From the NCBI GenBank assembly GCA_949752795.1, contig OX457056.1, forward strand, positions 179,514,428 through 179,578,427: a stretch of DNA of 64,000 bases. The letters are read 5' to 3'. This document shows positions 1-10,885 of this stretch, piece after piece (within the stretch, counting starts at the first letter, position 1; the number at the start of each line of letters is the position of its first letter). Below the pieces are notes generated by a model. That model made no database searches. It saw only the letters and a program-made list of their open reading frames with translations, and was not told the origin of the DNA. A program made the position numbers and the translations under genes. The DNA comes from Hyperoodon ampullatus (Eukaryota; Chordata; Mammalia; Artiodactyla; Ziphiidae).

Positions 1-1070
1 TCATCCCCCTATTTATGCTAATCAGCCTATTCTGGCCAGGACAGAGCCACATCAGCCTTCCCAAAATGGCCTTTCTTTAATCCACATTCTTTAATGAAGC
101 TTGGAATAGACAAACTGTAGAAAGAGTCAATGTGCCCCTTGAGCCTATCTTCATGATCCTTGTAATTGGTACAAGACCAAAGCACACACAATCCCAGCCC
201 TCAGGCCCTTTATGAGTTAGAATTGTTGTGAAACACATCCCGGGACCAGCCCTGAGCTCATGTTCTTGGAGACACACTCCAGCTGGAGAAAGACCAGAAA
301 TCTTGACCCACACTTGGAGGGTAATATGTGGAGACACGTCTGGCCACCTTCTCCAAGGCTGGGAAGGCCTTGGAGGTGATCTCGCACCATGGTCTCCACA
401 TTTCCTGGGCATTACTCCTTCAGTGAAAGAATGTTAAGCCCCAAGACAATATGTGTATGCTTATTTATGAAAAATATACATATATACTAACATACTGCAT
501 ATATTATAAAAAATAGGTAAAGTAGAATTTTACAAGTGGAGATGCAGATGCAACCAATTATCGTTAAATGTCCTGCCAGACTTGGTAGATCATATTTTCA
601 TTAGGGAATATTTCAAGATCCAATATACACTTAAGGAAAGGTTCATTATTAACCACTATAAATTTAATTTGGTATCTTAAATAATTCTACTGATAAGTTG
701 GAATTTTTTTAACCAGTTTCCTACAACATCAGTACATGTTGCCATTGTTTTTTATCTTATAATATGGCTGACAAGGAGCTCACACTAAAATATGGAGAAA
801 TGTCCACTTTGCTGTTTTCATGTTGTTTACCTTATTTGTATTACCTTCAATCTGAAAATTATTAATAGGTAACTTTTTAAGCCATTTCCCCCCATTCTCT
901 AAGGATCATTTTACTTAAAACTCAATATTATCTATAAATCCCTTAACAGGCAGATATGAATGATAATACATTATAATTTATTGAAATCCAATTAAAACTT
1001 GGGCATTCTGGGCAACCATCTGTGTTCTAAAATCCCTACTTTTCCCTTGGGGTACCCCACATTCCACACA
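1..1070. other. Single-copy non-coding DNA
   Basis: No convincing gene, exon or named repeat is visible. From about 430 the sequence becomes AT-rich. The short open frames here show no domain or compositional sign of coding. Confidence 0.5.
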
Positions 1071-1071
1071 T

Positions 1072-1365
1072 CAGTACTGCTTAGAGTGTGATCCGTGGAC
1101 CAATGCCAGCCCTCAAACTATTTCTAGTCCTCAATGAGATAAGCAGAGAAATCAAAAATAAGTGTATAAACACATCTAGCAATTTGACAGATCACCCTGT
1201 GTAGTCTAATTCAACAAAGAGGGAGAGACTTATGTTTGTAGGTCTTTTATTTCATTTTATCTTTTTAGAAACTCATTTTATGGTACTTCATGAAAATATT
1301 GGTTAGTGGCAGGTTGAAAATAAAAATACATGGTCCTTCCTTGCAGACAGTTGAGAAGCTCTGTC
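1072..1365. mobile_element. Possible old hAT-type DNA transposon fragment (MER58-like)
   Basis: The left end (GAGTGTGATCCGTGGACCA) resembles the 'agtgtggtccgtggacca' terminus of hAT-Charlie MINEs, and the right end (GTTGAGAAGCTCTG) resembles the complementary terminus. The interior is AT-rich and non-coding. No clean 8-bp target duplication was found, so this is a tentative resemblance only. Confidence 0.3.
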
Positions 1366-2234
1366 ATAGGTGACACGCAGACAGAGTGAGGGCGCTGTCA
1401 GGCACACAGGTAAGGCCAGGACCAAAGCCTGAACGATTCGGATGGTAAAGCTACAACAAGCCACTTTTAGATTCAGACAGTTTATTACTCATATAGACAG
1501 AGAAAGGAAAAGTGGCCAAATGTACTAGCTTCCTGGGTCCTTTTACCACACAACAAAAATGACAGCACTGAAACAAAAGGGTCTAGACGACTGTAACGCA
1601 AATGGTGGGATATCCCGTTGCTATGGAGCCAATTCGAGATTCAGCTAAGCAGTTTTCTAGCCCACAGCTATACTCTGTATTCAGAAAGCTTCCCAACTCA
1701 TCAGAACCTGAGCAGCAATGAGAAACTGCCTCAGGACAGCCCCCCAGGAGAAATAGGGAGGGGATGGGAGATGACAATAGCGAACTCCTCACAGGCCTCC
1801 TCTCCTCTCAGGTTCCAGGAGGATCACAAGGTGTTTCACCAAGACTCACAGTAGCTGCAGTTCAAGCCTTTGCCTACATGGCCCTTCTGGATACACGCAA
1901 GGCTGTCAGAGCATCATGGCAGAACCACTCCCCTAAAAGCACCATTGCCAATCTATGTCGTAAATACTGTAAAGCTTCATTTCCTTCTTAAGTTTTAGGA
2001 AATAAAAACCTATAAAAAAAAGTTCTAATTTTATCCTCTGTCACCCGATGGCCCATTTCACTCATGAGATCACTCATCTAGTGAAATCCCCATATGATGT
2101 CAGAATCCACATAACAGCAGCCTAGTGACTACTTAGGCACTCAACCGATGGAGGGGAAGGGGCCCACTTCTATCCCAGGTGTCATTTTCAAAATATGGGC
2201 AATTCACTGAGTTATTTCTTCTATTGACTCATCA
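1366..2234. other. Single-copy non-coding DNA
   Basis: Nothing recognisable. Overlapping short open frames occur on both strands around 1580-1990 with no family resemblance. Confidence 0.5.
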
Positions 2235-2420
2235 ATATATCCATTAACTAAATAAACATTTATTGGAGCCTGTCATATGCCAGAACCTGACAGGCAGGGG
2301 TCACAAAGATGGATGAGGTATAGCCCCATCTCATCCGTCTCAGAGAAATTTATGATCTAGAAGGGAGAAAGGAACAATGACAGAAAGTAACTAAAATCAT
2401 GGGTTACATATGAGAGGGTT
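2235..2420 (-). repeat. LINE L2 fragment, antisense
   Basis: The run starting AAATAAACATTTATTGGAGC and followed by a 'tatgccaga...' segment is the reverse complement of the L2 3' end. The following 'cccatctcatc...gatctagaagggag' stretch continues the L2 match. Diverged and ancient. Confidence 0.55.
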
Positions 2421-2744
2421 TGTAGAATGCCCTGTGGAAAGACAGAGGGAAGAATGGCCCTCTGAGCCTCGAAGCCTAGGGAAACCTATGACAAAGAGAG
2501 TGAGATATGATATTAAAGGGTGAATAGGATTCCTTCAAACAAAGAACAGAAGGGTCATTGCTGGTTAAAGGAAGCGCATATGCAACATAGTAGAGGTGAA
2601 AGAGAGCATGCCATGCCCAGAGACTGCCCCTTCCCCCAAAAGATGTCTCCTTTCCTCGAGTTCCATCCAGTAGGCCAAGAAAGAGACAGCAAGGCATACT
2701 GGAGAGAGGTCCATCTTGGGAGTCGAACATAGGCTCAAATTCTA

Positions 2745-2880
2745 GTGTCTCCCCTTTAGACACTGCGATCTTGGGCAAGTAACTTAACCTCTTTGATTCT
2801 GTTTCTCCACCTGCAAAATAATGAATTCTTACCTTAAAGAGTTATTTACAGGATCAGGGTAGGCTGCATGTAAAATGACT
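2745..2880 (+). repeat. MIR SINE, sense
   Basis: Contains the MIR core: CTTGGGCAAGTAACTTAACC, then a 'tctgtttctccacctgcaaaat' equivalent and a degraded 'ttacaggatcagg' tail. An ancient mammalian tRNA-derived SINE. Confidence 0.7.
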
Positions 2881-3185
2881 GGCTTATTGGAAGTTCTTAT
2901 TTTTTATCATTGTTATGATTTTTCTTAAAGCATTTGGGATGTTTTTGGATCAGTCTCATCTCTAGCACAGGACAGGCTTCCTGGTGTTTGAAGCAGCCTA
3001 ATGGGCCGCCTGGGGGGTTTTTAGTCTTTCCTCTCAACAGCTCCCCTCCTACCGTTCCTGATGAAGCATGCTTCTGAGTCACCCTTTTCCAAACACAATC
3101 TAGTTTTACTTCATCTGTGGGTAGAGGGGCAGCTAGAAAGGGGCCCAGGGCTCCAAGCCTGGTCTGACCTTGGCAGGTGTTTCAA
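2881..3185. other. Single-copy non-coding DNA
   Basis: No gene or repeat recognised. Confidence 0.45.
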
Positions 3186-3186
3186 T

Positions 3187-3380
3187 GATCTGTTGTACCA
3201 AAACACACTACCCCAAAACCAAGTGGCCGGAAACAGCTACAATGAGCATCCAAGTGTGCAAAGTAAAAGCTGAGTGGCTTCCTGAGGTTCTGGAACTTCT
3301 GCAACATCACTTCTGCCACATCCTATTGGTCAAAGCATGACACTGGCCAGCCCAGATTCCCAGGGTAGAGCAAGAGACTC
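3187..3380 (+). mobile_element. Old LTR-like mammalian repeat fragment
   Basis: Shares a consensus with the element at 5229-5757: an 'accccaaaaccaagtggc' start and a CTGCCACATCCTATTGGTCA segment near 3313. That segment recurs almost exactly at 5633. Probably a fragment of the same MaLR/ERVL-type family. The family name is not certain. Confidence 0.45.
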
Positions 3381-3429
3381 TCTGTCTGGAAGGAGAAGCA
3401 ACAGAGGCAAGTGCCAAGGAGCACACATG

Positions 3430-3950
3430 CAGAACGCAGGGATCTGCCACCGTGAGAGAACCTAACAGAGCAGAGGACTGTGCTGTTCTCACTTCTCAGC
3501 TCTGACGTGGCACGTCTGCTCAGGGACACCTGTGCAGGGAGCCCAGAAGGCAAAACAGACCTGAAAACACACAGGATGGGGACCCCGACACCCGGGCCCC
3601 TCCCAGGACCCAGTACCTGGTGACATGGACAGGAAAGGTCTGATACAAACTTACACAGGTCTCTCCCCTGGTCCTGGGCATCAGTCACCTCCTCTTAAAA
3701 TGAGGGGTAGCATCCTGACCTCTCAGAGCCCTTCCACTGCTACAAGGACTTACTGAGACCCTGCCATGCACTGGACACTAGTGGAAGAAGCTCCAAAACG
3801 ACCCTCACCATGGTGATCTCTCTCCCGCTCTCTCCATCCCTCTCTCATCCCCTACCTACATGTATATATGGGCATCCAGCCATGTGTCCATCTGTCCTGT
3901 ACACTGAGGTAGCCATTGTTTCTTTATTGATTAAATCAACAACTATATAG
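3430..3950. other. Single-copy non-coding DNA
   Basis: A pyrimidine-rich 'ctctctcccgctctctcc' patch lies near 3820. Nothing else is recognisable. Confidence 0.4.
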
Positions 3951-3954
3951 GTTA

Positions 3955-4080
3955 TGCCAGGCACTGCTCTGAGCACTGTACAAATATGAGCTCCTCCAGT
4001 CCTCATGACAACCTAATGAGGTAGGCACCATTACCAACCCCAAGTACAACGGGAAAGAGAGGCAGGGAGTCGTTTTCAAG
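3955..4080 (-). repeat. MIR SINE, antisense
   Basis: Reads as the reverse complement of MIR: GCACTGCTCTGAGCACTGTA, then 'cctcatgacaacctaatgaggtaggcaccattacc' and a degraded 'aagagaggcaggga'. Confidence 0.65.
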
Positions 4081-4084
4081 CTTT

Positions 4085-4735
4085 AAGGGCAGGTGGCTGC
4101 ACTACTTGATCAAATATGCTCATAGTCTGCTGGCTACTTGTACACAGGGATCTAGCTGTTGGAATGTGCCCTGAGCTACGTGCAAGACCTAAGATGTGAA
4201 AAACATACTGACCCCACAGAGGAGAGCCCGGGGGCTCAGGGCTCACCTATTCAGCAGAAACTTCTACCTCCCTATCAAGGCTCTGCTGCCCCCTCTCCCT
4301 GGGAAGCGCCAGCCCTCACTTAGGAATGCCTCCCTGCTCATTCTCTGTGGGTGAGAAGGAGACACTTGCCCATGGCCCAGCCAGAACCTCATCCCAAAAG
4401 AGCCACAAGAAAGCAAGCTGGCCATGGTACTGCTGTGCCGAGGACAGTGTCCAGGATGCAGAGAGGAGCCGATGCCCACCATGAACAAAGGAAATCCTCC
4501 CATCTGTCTTCTGGGGGAGTTGGTGTGCCCAGAAAAACAAACATAATGGTCTCTGATCAGGGGAGTGAGGAGGGGCTACCAAGCCTGGGTTGTCTTACAA
4601 ACTTTCAAAGCATCTCCGGGGTAGTGGCTGACCTTGATGTTGAAGGAGGGAGCGGGGGAGGGAGCTGAATTTAGACAGAGTTCAGCAACAGCTTGAAGGT
4701 GTGGCAGCACCTGCTGGGGACACTGACTAGTGGGT
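4085..4735. other. Single-copy non-coding DNA
   Basis: Moderately GC-rich. Overlapping short open frames on both strands (about 4264-4668) look like chance frames. No repeat family named. Confidence 0.45.
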
Positions 4736-4737
4736 GC

Positions 4738-4905
4738 AAGAGGTGGAGCTGGACCAGGTTCAAATTCTAGCTGCACTCCAAACATACTGTGTTAACCTGA
4801 GCAAATGAGATCTCCAAGCCTCAGTTTTCCTATCTGCAAGCTGGGGACCACCATTTAACTGTGGTAAGACTGCATGATAAGGCTGCTAAAAAGTGTCTAC
4901 TACGT
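4738..4905 (+). repeat. MIR SINE, sense
   Basis: A 'caggttcaaattctagctgcac' B-box region is followed by 'ctgagcaaatgagatctccaagcctcagttttcctatctgcaa', the standard MIR order. Confidence 0.7.
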
Positions 4906-5099
4906 TTTTGGAGTTCAGTAAAGTCTGTAGCATACCCCTAGGCTGGGAGGTATTCTAAAGGCAGAATGGAAGCTCCAACCAGACCAAGAAGGCCCAGTAG
5001 GCGGGGGCTCACTTATAACACCATTCCCTTTAGTACATCCTTGAACATGTACCAACAGAGGGAGCAGAGAATAGCACATAGGGAGTGGGGAATAGAGTG

Positions 5100-5225
5100 C
5101 ATCTCTGCACTCATACTCCTTGATTAATTTTGCATCTGCTACCTCCTAGCTGTATCATTTTGGGCATGTTCTACAGCCTCTTTGTACCTCACATTTTTGA
5201 TCAGTGAAGTGAGTAGGTGTTTCAA
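5100..5225 (+). repeat. MIR SINE, sense (degraded)
   Basis: Shows 'ctacctcctagctgtatcattttgggcatgtt...cctctttgtacctca', a diverged MIR core. It abuts the LTR-like element that follows. Confidence 0.5.
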
Positions 5226-5228
5226 TCA

Positions 5229-5757
5229 TGTTTTGCTGCATTATCAAACAATTGCAAAACTTAGTAGCTTAAGATAAAAAGCATTTTCAATCATTTCTTT
5301 GCTCACACCTTTGCAATTTGCATAGAGTTCAGCATTAGCTCGTCTCTGCTCCACGTGGCATCAGTCAGGGAAGCTCAGAGGGGCAGCAGGGTCTACTTCC
5401 AGGATGGCTTTGCTCATCTGGCTGGCAAGGTGCTGGGGCTATCAGCTGGGATCTCAGCAGGGGCTACTGGCTGGGGCCTCAGTTTCCCTCCACATAGCTT
5501 CTTCTCATTGCTGAGGATGGTGGCTTCAGGGTAGTCAGATGTCTTACATGGTAGCTGGCTTCTGCCAGAGCATAAAATAAAGGCCAACGGGTGTCATAAG
5601 ATTGAGACCCAGAATGGTCCCAGTGTCAGTTCTGCCACATCCTATTGATTAAAGCAAGTCATAGGCCAGCCCAGGTTCAAAGGGAGGAGATTACAAAAGG
5701 GTGTGAATACCTGGAAGTGTGATTCATTGAGGACCACCAGAATCACAGCTCACCACA
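5229..5757 (+). mobile_element. Ancient LTR-like retrotransposon element (MaLR/ERVL-type)
   Basis: About 530 bp bounded by TG...CA, as expected for an LTR. It has the common mammalian motif order: 'ttgcaaaacttagtagcttaa' near the left, 'ctgccacatcctattg' near 5633, and 'gtgattcattgaggacca' near the right end. No internal viral sequence is attached. The exact family could not be named by eye. Confidence 0.5.
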
Positions 5758-5879
5758 GCGCCCTCTCCCTCATAAGCCTATTGAGAGGATTAAGCGCATG
5801 TGTCAATCTATGGCACTGGCTGAGTCATGAGTGACCTGCTCGTACTGAGGTGGGAGAATGGAGTGACCAAAGCGAAGGA

Positions 5880-6068
5880 ATACAGCCAAACTGCTGGAGT
5901 ACCCCTGTCACTGGCAGTGTGACCCAGGACAAGCTACTTTACCCCTATGCACCTCAACGTCCTCCTCTATAAAATGTAGATAATCACAGCACTTGCCTCT
6001 AGAATTGTTGGGAGGATTAGACAAGTGGGTGTTTGTGAAGTTTTTAAGACACCCTTTAACAACACTGA
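5880..6068 (+). repeat. MIR SINE, sense
   Basis: 'gtgtgacccaggacaagctactttacccctatgcacctcaac' followed by 'tctataaaatgtagataatcacagcacttgcct' is a clear MIR core and 3' part. Confidence 0.7.
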
Positions 6069-6135
6069 GCAACACTGAAGTTAAACACTAGAGTTTAACA
6101 ACACGAAACTGCCTGACACATAGTACACGTTGTAG

Positions 6136-6151
6136 AGGGCTTGCTGCTTTT
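6136..6151. repeat. Left target-site duplication of CHR SINE
   Basis: AGGGCTTGCTGCTTTT, repeated exactly at 6356-6371 on the other side of the SINE. Confidence 0.9.
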
Positions 6152-6355
6152 TTTTTTTTTTCGCGGTACGCGGGCCTCTCACTGTTGTGGCCTCTCCCGT
6201 TGTGGAGCACAGGCTCCGGACGCGCAGGCTCAGCGGCCATGGCTCACGGGCCCAGCCGCTCCGCGGCACATGGGATCCTCCCGGACCGGGGCACGAACCC
6301 GCATCCCCTGCATCGGCAGGCGGACTCCCAACCACTGCGCCACCAGGGAGGCCCA
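6152..6355 (-). mobile_element. CHR-type SINE, short subfamily, antisense
   Basis: A complete tRNA-derived SINE in reverse orientation. The poly-T (the A tail) is at the left and the head GGGCCTCCCTGGTGGCGCAG is read on the minus strand from 6355. A perfect 16-bp target duplication AGGGCTTGCTGCTTTT flanks it (6136-6151 and 6356-6371). The B-box region on the minus strand reads GGTTCGTGCCC (6289-6299). This is the roughly 200-bp deletion form typical of cetacean CHR-2 copies; the subfamily assignment is an inference. Three neighbouring open frames are only translations of this SINE. Confidence 0.93.
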
Positions 6356-6371
6356 AGGGCTTGCTGCTTTT

Positions 6372-7200
6372 ATAATACTAATCCAAGCCCACTCCAATCT
6401 CTGAGCCTTTCCTTGGATCAAGTCAGTAGCATCAGCACTTCCCAGTGTGCAAAGTGACTTCTACAGAGCCACTGTCTTCTACCTCATCCTTGAATGGTAG
6501 TCAAGGTCACCGAGTGCTATTCATGCTTCTGCCACCCTGCTGCTCTCTGCCAGGCAGCCCACTCTGATGGGATTTGCTGCCGGTTCCTGGACCAGCCCTT
6601 AGCCTGCTGCGTCCTTACGTCCCCAGGACCTGGTCAAACAGCTGAAGGCATCTGCTCTTGGCAAAAGACCTGGAGCCCCAGACAAGCCAACCCCCATCAC
6701 TCTGTCTTCCTCCAAAGGAGAGCACTTGTGTTTCTTCATCTTCATGAACAACCAACTCTCTCTTGGAATACGTCTCCCTAGCTTTTCCTTGATTAATCAC
6801 TGCATAGAAACGACCCTCCTTAACCAGAGAGAACTGTCCTCCTGGGTGGTAAAAGGCGATGTGCACAGGGATAGAAAAATAATATTTTTTTATACAATCC
6901 ATAATTAGGTCTTGGAGAAACAAATTAAATGAAGGCAAAATCATGTTTCTTTAAAGCATGAATACTGATCTGCATAATGATGTACATTTAATGGTTTTAA
7001 TTTCCAAGGGAAACGATTTTTAAATGAGTTTGGAAAATGTATTTTTCCCTTCAATTCTATGTCTATAAAGCTAAGTCCCCAGCCCTGGTGCTGCATCACC
7101 CCAGCCTGCAATCCTAGCTAACTAGGGATGACATTTTAAACTTAATACAGCAAAAGCATCTTCCCCCTCTGAGGGTACCCTGCCATGCAGGTAAAGAGCA
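6372..7200. other. Single-copy DNA including an AT-rich block at about 6860-7060
   Basis: No repeat family recognised. The AT-rich stretch about 6860-7060 (containing CATAATTAGG and several TTAAAT-type homeodomain-like sites) is not simple repeat. It could be a conserved non-coding element, but that is unproven. Confidence 0.35.
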
Positions 7201-7222
7201 CAAGAAAGAAATGGTCCCCAAA

Positions 7223-7492
7223 CATGGGGAGGGGAGAGGGTAAGCTGGGACGAAGTGAGAGAGTGGCATGGACGTATATACACTACCAAATGTAAAACAG
7301 ATAGCTAGTGGGGAGCAGCCGCACAGCACAGGGAGATCAGCTTGGTGCTTTGTGACCACCTAGAGGGGTGGGATAGGGAGGGTGGGAGGGAGGGTATATG
7401 GGGATATATGTATATGTATAGCTGATTCACTTTGTTATTCAGCAGAAACTAACACACAATTATACTCCAATAAAGATGTTAAAAAAAAAAAA
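7223..7492 (+). mobile_element. 5'-truncated LINE-1 tail (L1 3' UTR), sense
   Basis: Only the last 270 bp or so of a LINE-1 is present. It carries the cetartiodactyl 3' UTR segment 'tatagctgattcactttgttattcagcagaaactaacac', an AATAAA signal at 7469-7474 and a poly-A tail. A perfect 21-bp target duplication flanks it at 7202-7222 and 7493-7513. It is young enough that the duplication is unmutated. Confidence 0.93.
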
Positions 7493-7513
7493 AAGAAAGA
7501 AATGGTCCCCAAA

Positions 7514-7895
7514 GCAAGGTGCATGGGAACTTGCTTGCTTGCCTCACAACATGCCTATCTCCTCCGATTCCCAGGCCTAAGCCATCTCGGTGGGACCCTT
7601 GATAGTAACAACTGTTGTTGCTATGAATATATAACATGGCTTTCTGACATCCGTTTTGGCAGGAGCCCTGTAGCTTACCTCCTTAGGAGGTAGTGTCACA
7701 ATAGGAAACCTGGAGTCACATGGCCTGACTTAAGTTAGTTCAGTCACAAATAAGATACATGGAAAGTGTTGACTTTCCGTTGTTTTTTACCTACACAGAT
7801 GGCCATTTTACATGGTTCAGCTTTATGAAATGCCTATATATGGCAAGTGCTCAAAAGATTTCAGGTATTGTTATTATTAATATTATTGTTGTTGT
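7514..7895. other. Single-copy DNA with a TTATTA/TTG microsatellite at 7868-7902
   Basis: A low-complexity TTATTATTAATATTATTGTT tract is the only distinctive feature. Confidence 0.45.
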
Positions 7896-7897
7896 TA

Positions 7898-7995
7898 TTA
7901 ATTGCATGAGTTGGGCAACTCATCTATAAACGGAGAGTTGGGAAAAGCAGATGGAATTATATGAGATAAGGTACTTATTAGTACTCTGCCCAGCA
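7898..7995 (+). repeat. MIR SINE remnant, sense
   Basis: 'ttgggcaactcatctataaacggagagttggg' then 'atatgagataaggtacttattagtactctgcccagcat' matches the 3' half of MIR. An open frame starting at 7951 begins inside it and is not a gene. Confidence 0.5.
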
Positions 7996-8965
7996 TACCA
8001 GCCAATTTCAAAACAATTTTGTTCACTCCCCTTGCCAGTTTTCGGTTTGCCTCATTCATTTGCTGCCAGGAAAACAGAATTAACTCAACAAGCCATAGGC
8101 GCCTTGCATGCCTTTATCTTTAAGCCTGCCCACATCTTGGAAGAGCAGTTGAGGCTGGGCACACTCATCGTATTAGCTAGGGAGACAGAGGTCAACAGTA
8201 AGTTTGTATTTGCAATATTCTCTATGGTTTCTCAAGCACAACCTCCCCAATTTCCCCATTTTATCTCTCCTAAGAGCTCCATGAAGTTATGCCTGGATTT
8301 CCTGTGTGGTAGCCATTCTGCTTGGCAGTAGCAATTTGAGGGTTACTGATCTTCCCGGGCAGGGAAAGCTGCATCTTATGGATACCAAGCCCCAGGAAGG
8401 CCATCAAACTCCACCTGTGGCAGTGATGCTCTCAGCTGAAAGCACAGGCAGAAGGTCTTTCTTCAACATGGGCAGATTTGCCCACTGACCACTGACACCC
8501 ATGAGCTGTGGCTTTGGGCCCACAGCATTGAAAATACAACAATAACGCCTCTAACCTGGAGTTGAAGCTCCTGCCTTTTGGGTCCTTAATGAAATCTTGG
8601 CCAAATCTTCAATAGATAAAGAGACTCTGAGGTCAGATGAATGAATGAAAAGTAACTTTTTATGCATATCCTAGAAGGACAGGGGGCTTGCCAACCTCCA
8701 GGCACCTACTATACACTCTTTCAGTTTGTCCTCTCAAAGATGCCCGAGACCAGCTTTATAATCCTCGTTGACCCCCAAGAAGCCAACCTGTTAGCTCCCG
8801 GTCCTGCATCAAGTGGAAGTCCATGTTTCAAACACTAATGGTTTTATCTCCAGAGGGTTATAGATCACACCCCCAAACCAAGCGTCTTTGAGGACAGCTT
8901 GTTTAGGCTTCAGCAGTTAGGGATGTGTGGAGATGAAGAATTGACTCCTGTTCTTTGCAGTTTTT
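7996..8965. other. Single-copy non-coding DNA
   Basis: No gene or repeat recognised. Confidence 0.45.
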
Positions 8966-8969
8966 GATC

Positions 8970-9192
8970 ATACATTCAAACAAATATTTACTGAGCCCTT
9001 TCTTTGCAGGTGCTGTGCTGGGGACAGGGGAGCCAGGGCTGAACAAAGGATGTGGTCCCTGCTCTCACAGTGGGTGCCCACAGTGTACACGGGTAACAGG
9101 CACATAAATCAGCATATATGTTGATGTTGTTGTCCCGTGCAAGTAAGTGCGTGGCACCCAACCCAACCCAGGGTCATCAGGGGAGCCTCTCT
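8970..9192 (-). repeat. LINE L2 3' fragment, antisense, first part
   Basis: CAAACAAATATTTACTGAGC...'gtgctgtgctggggacaggggagccagggctgaacaaagg...' is the reverse complement of the L2 3' end. It is interrupted by the LINE-1 tail at 9193-9547 and appears to resume at 9548. Confidence 0.6.
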
Positions 9193-9547
9193 TTTTTTTT
9201 TTATTGAAGTATAGTTGATTAACAATATTGTGTTAGTTTCAGGTGTACAGCAAAGTGATTCAGTTATATTTATGTCCTTTTTTCAATTCTTTCCATTATA
9301 GGTTATTACAAGATATTGAATATAGTTCCTTGTGCTATACGGTAAATCCTTGTTGTTTATCTGTTTTATATGTAGTATTTTGTATCTCTTAAATCCATAC
9401 TCCTAATTTATTCCTCCCCTGCTTTCCCTTTGGTGACCATAAGTTTGTTCTCTATGTCTGTGAGTCTGTTTCTGTTTTGTAAATAAATTCACTTATATAA
9501 TTTTTTAGATTCCACAGATAAGTGATATCATATGATATCTGTCTTTA
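9193..9547 (-). mobile_element. 5'-truncated LINE-1 tail, antisense
   Basis: Begins with poly-T (reverse of the A tail) and continues through the reverse complement of the L1 3' UTR: 'attgaagtatagttgattaac...', 'gtacagcaaagtgattcag', 'aattcacttatataat'. Flanks AGGGGAGCCTCTC and AGGGAAGCCCTGT look like a diverged target duplication. It retains the terminal 3' UTR segment that the near-full-length L1 at 37.8-44.1 kb lacks. Confidence 0.85.
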
Positions 9548-9660
9548 GGGAAGCCCTGTTAAAGCGAGGCAGTGACCATACGTTCTAAAGGGTAGGTGTT
9601 AGCCAGCCAAAGGGAGGAAGGTAGGATGGGGGCCAGGAGACAGATAATCCTGATGTGGGT
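9548..9660 (-). repeat. LINE L2 fragment, antisense, second part
   Basis: Continuation of the L2 interrupted at 9192: 'gggaagccctgttaaagcgaggcagtgacc...'. Similarity is weak and the call rests partly on continuity. Confidence 0.4.
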
Positions 9661-10690
9661 CCCCAATAGGTCAGCCTCTAATATCACAAACTCTGAAATC
9701 CTTGGGATCCACATTGCCCTGGTCCATCTGTCCACCAGACACTCTTTGTGCCACCCCCATATACTCCCCCAAACACACACACCCTTTCAAAGTCCCCTTC
9801 AGCAGCTCACTTGAATGTTTCAAGCTGAATTCTGCGATTCAGAAGAGGTGAGGCTGCCACAAGAACAGAGAAGAAAAGAAATGCTTAAAGACGGGGAAAC
9901 ATTTTTATCGGCCTACTTGAAATGTAGTTTGTTCCTCTCCAATATGTTGAAAACATTGAAAAGCCTTTCCAAATATCTCAAACATCTGCTGAGTGGGCCA
10001 AACGCCCCCTCCCTTTCGCTCCACCCACCATCTCTGTATCCATCAAGCCTCATATTAAGCGACACTCAATTACAACATGTATAATTCTGCACCACGTTCC
10101 TCAATCAAGAGCCCGTGCTGTGGCAGTCTTTTCCCCACTGTCCTGTGGGTGTGCATGGTGATGCCACAAAATGCACGTGCGTGATAATTAAATTTGACAT
10201 AATTACTTTTCCAAATGATCACCGACACTCCATTGTTCCAAAAGTATTAATCCTCAGAGCCTTCCTTATGCAGTCTGTTTCCTGGATCTAAATGAGATTT
10301 CAAAGAATGTAATTTATAGTAACCACAATCCCTAATGCACATTTTAATATATCCTTTCTTTGTTGCAGTCATTTACTGGTAAAATCCTGCCAAATTAGAA
10401 TTCTCCTAGGATGATGAGCTACCTGTCCGCGGATGCTGGCTGCACTGTCACAGACACTCCACTGCAAGGCCCTCCCGGATCTGCCCTGATGCAGGGACTG
10501 TGCCTCAATCAGCTTCCTCTCTCTAGCTAAGCCCTGGACTACTCCACGGGCCAGGGAGAGGGAATAGACCACTTGCTCCCTTCCTGCTGACCCAAAAAGG
10601 TGACTGGGGCTTCGCCAGGACAGAGAGAGGGTAGTGGGGAGGAAAAGGGAACCCCCAGTCCTGATGTTGTAAAAATGCATGGCAGTCAGG
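9661..10690. other. Single-copy DNA; candidate conserved segment about 10170-10345
   Basis: No repeat recognised. 10170-10345 is AT-rich without simple repetition and includes GATAATTAAATT, CATAATTAC and a CATTGTTCC SOX-like word. This is a texture often seen in conserved non-coding elements; conservation could not be tested. Confidence 0.3.
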
Positions 10691-10699
10691 TTGGAGCCA

Positions 10700-10885
10700 G
10701 TGGGAGGACTGAGTGCCTGCTATGAACCAGGTGATGTGCCAGGTGCCTGATAAAATCTTAGCTCGCTGATTAAGCAGAATGATCCCAGGAGACGGCTTCT
10801 CTACCCCCGCTTCAACACATGAGGCCCCTGAGCAGCCTCAGCGTTTAAACCTAGACTAAAGTCACACAGCTAGCACGGGGCAGGG
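10700..10885 (-). repeat. MIR SINE, antisense
   Basis: 'ctatgaaccaggtgatgtgccaggtgcctgataaaatc...' through 'acacatgaggcccctgagcagc' to 'taaagtcacacagctagc' is the reverse complement of MIR from 3' end to core. Confidence 0.7.

Noticed and set aside
7951..8331. 126-codon plus-strand open frame
   Set aside because: Starts within a MIR remnant and has no domain.
9524..9539. Perfect palindrome GATATCATATGATATC
   Set aside because: Part of the normal LINE-1 3' UTR sequence; the same stretch exists in diverged form in the other L1 copy near 37990.
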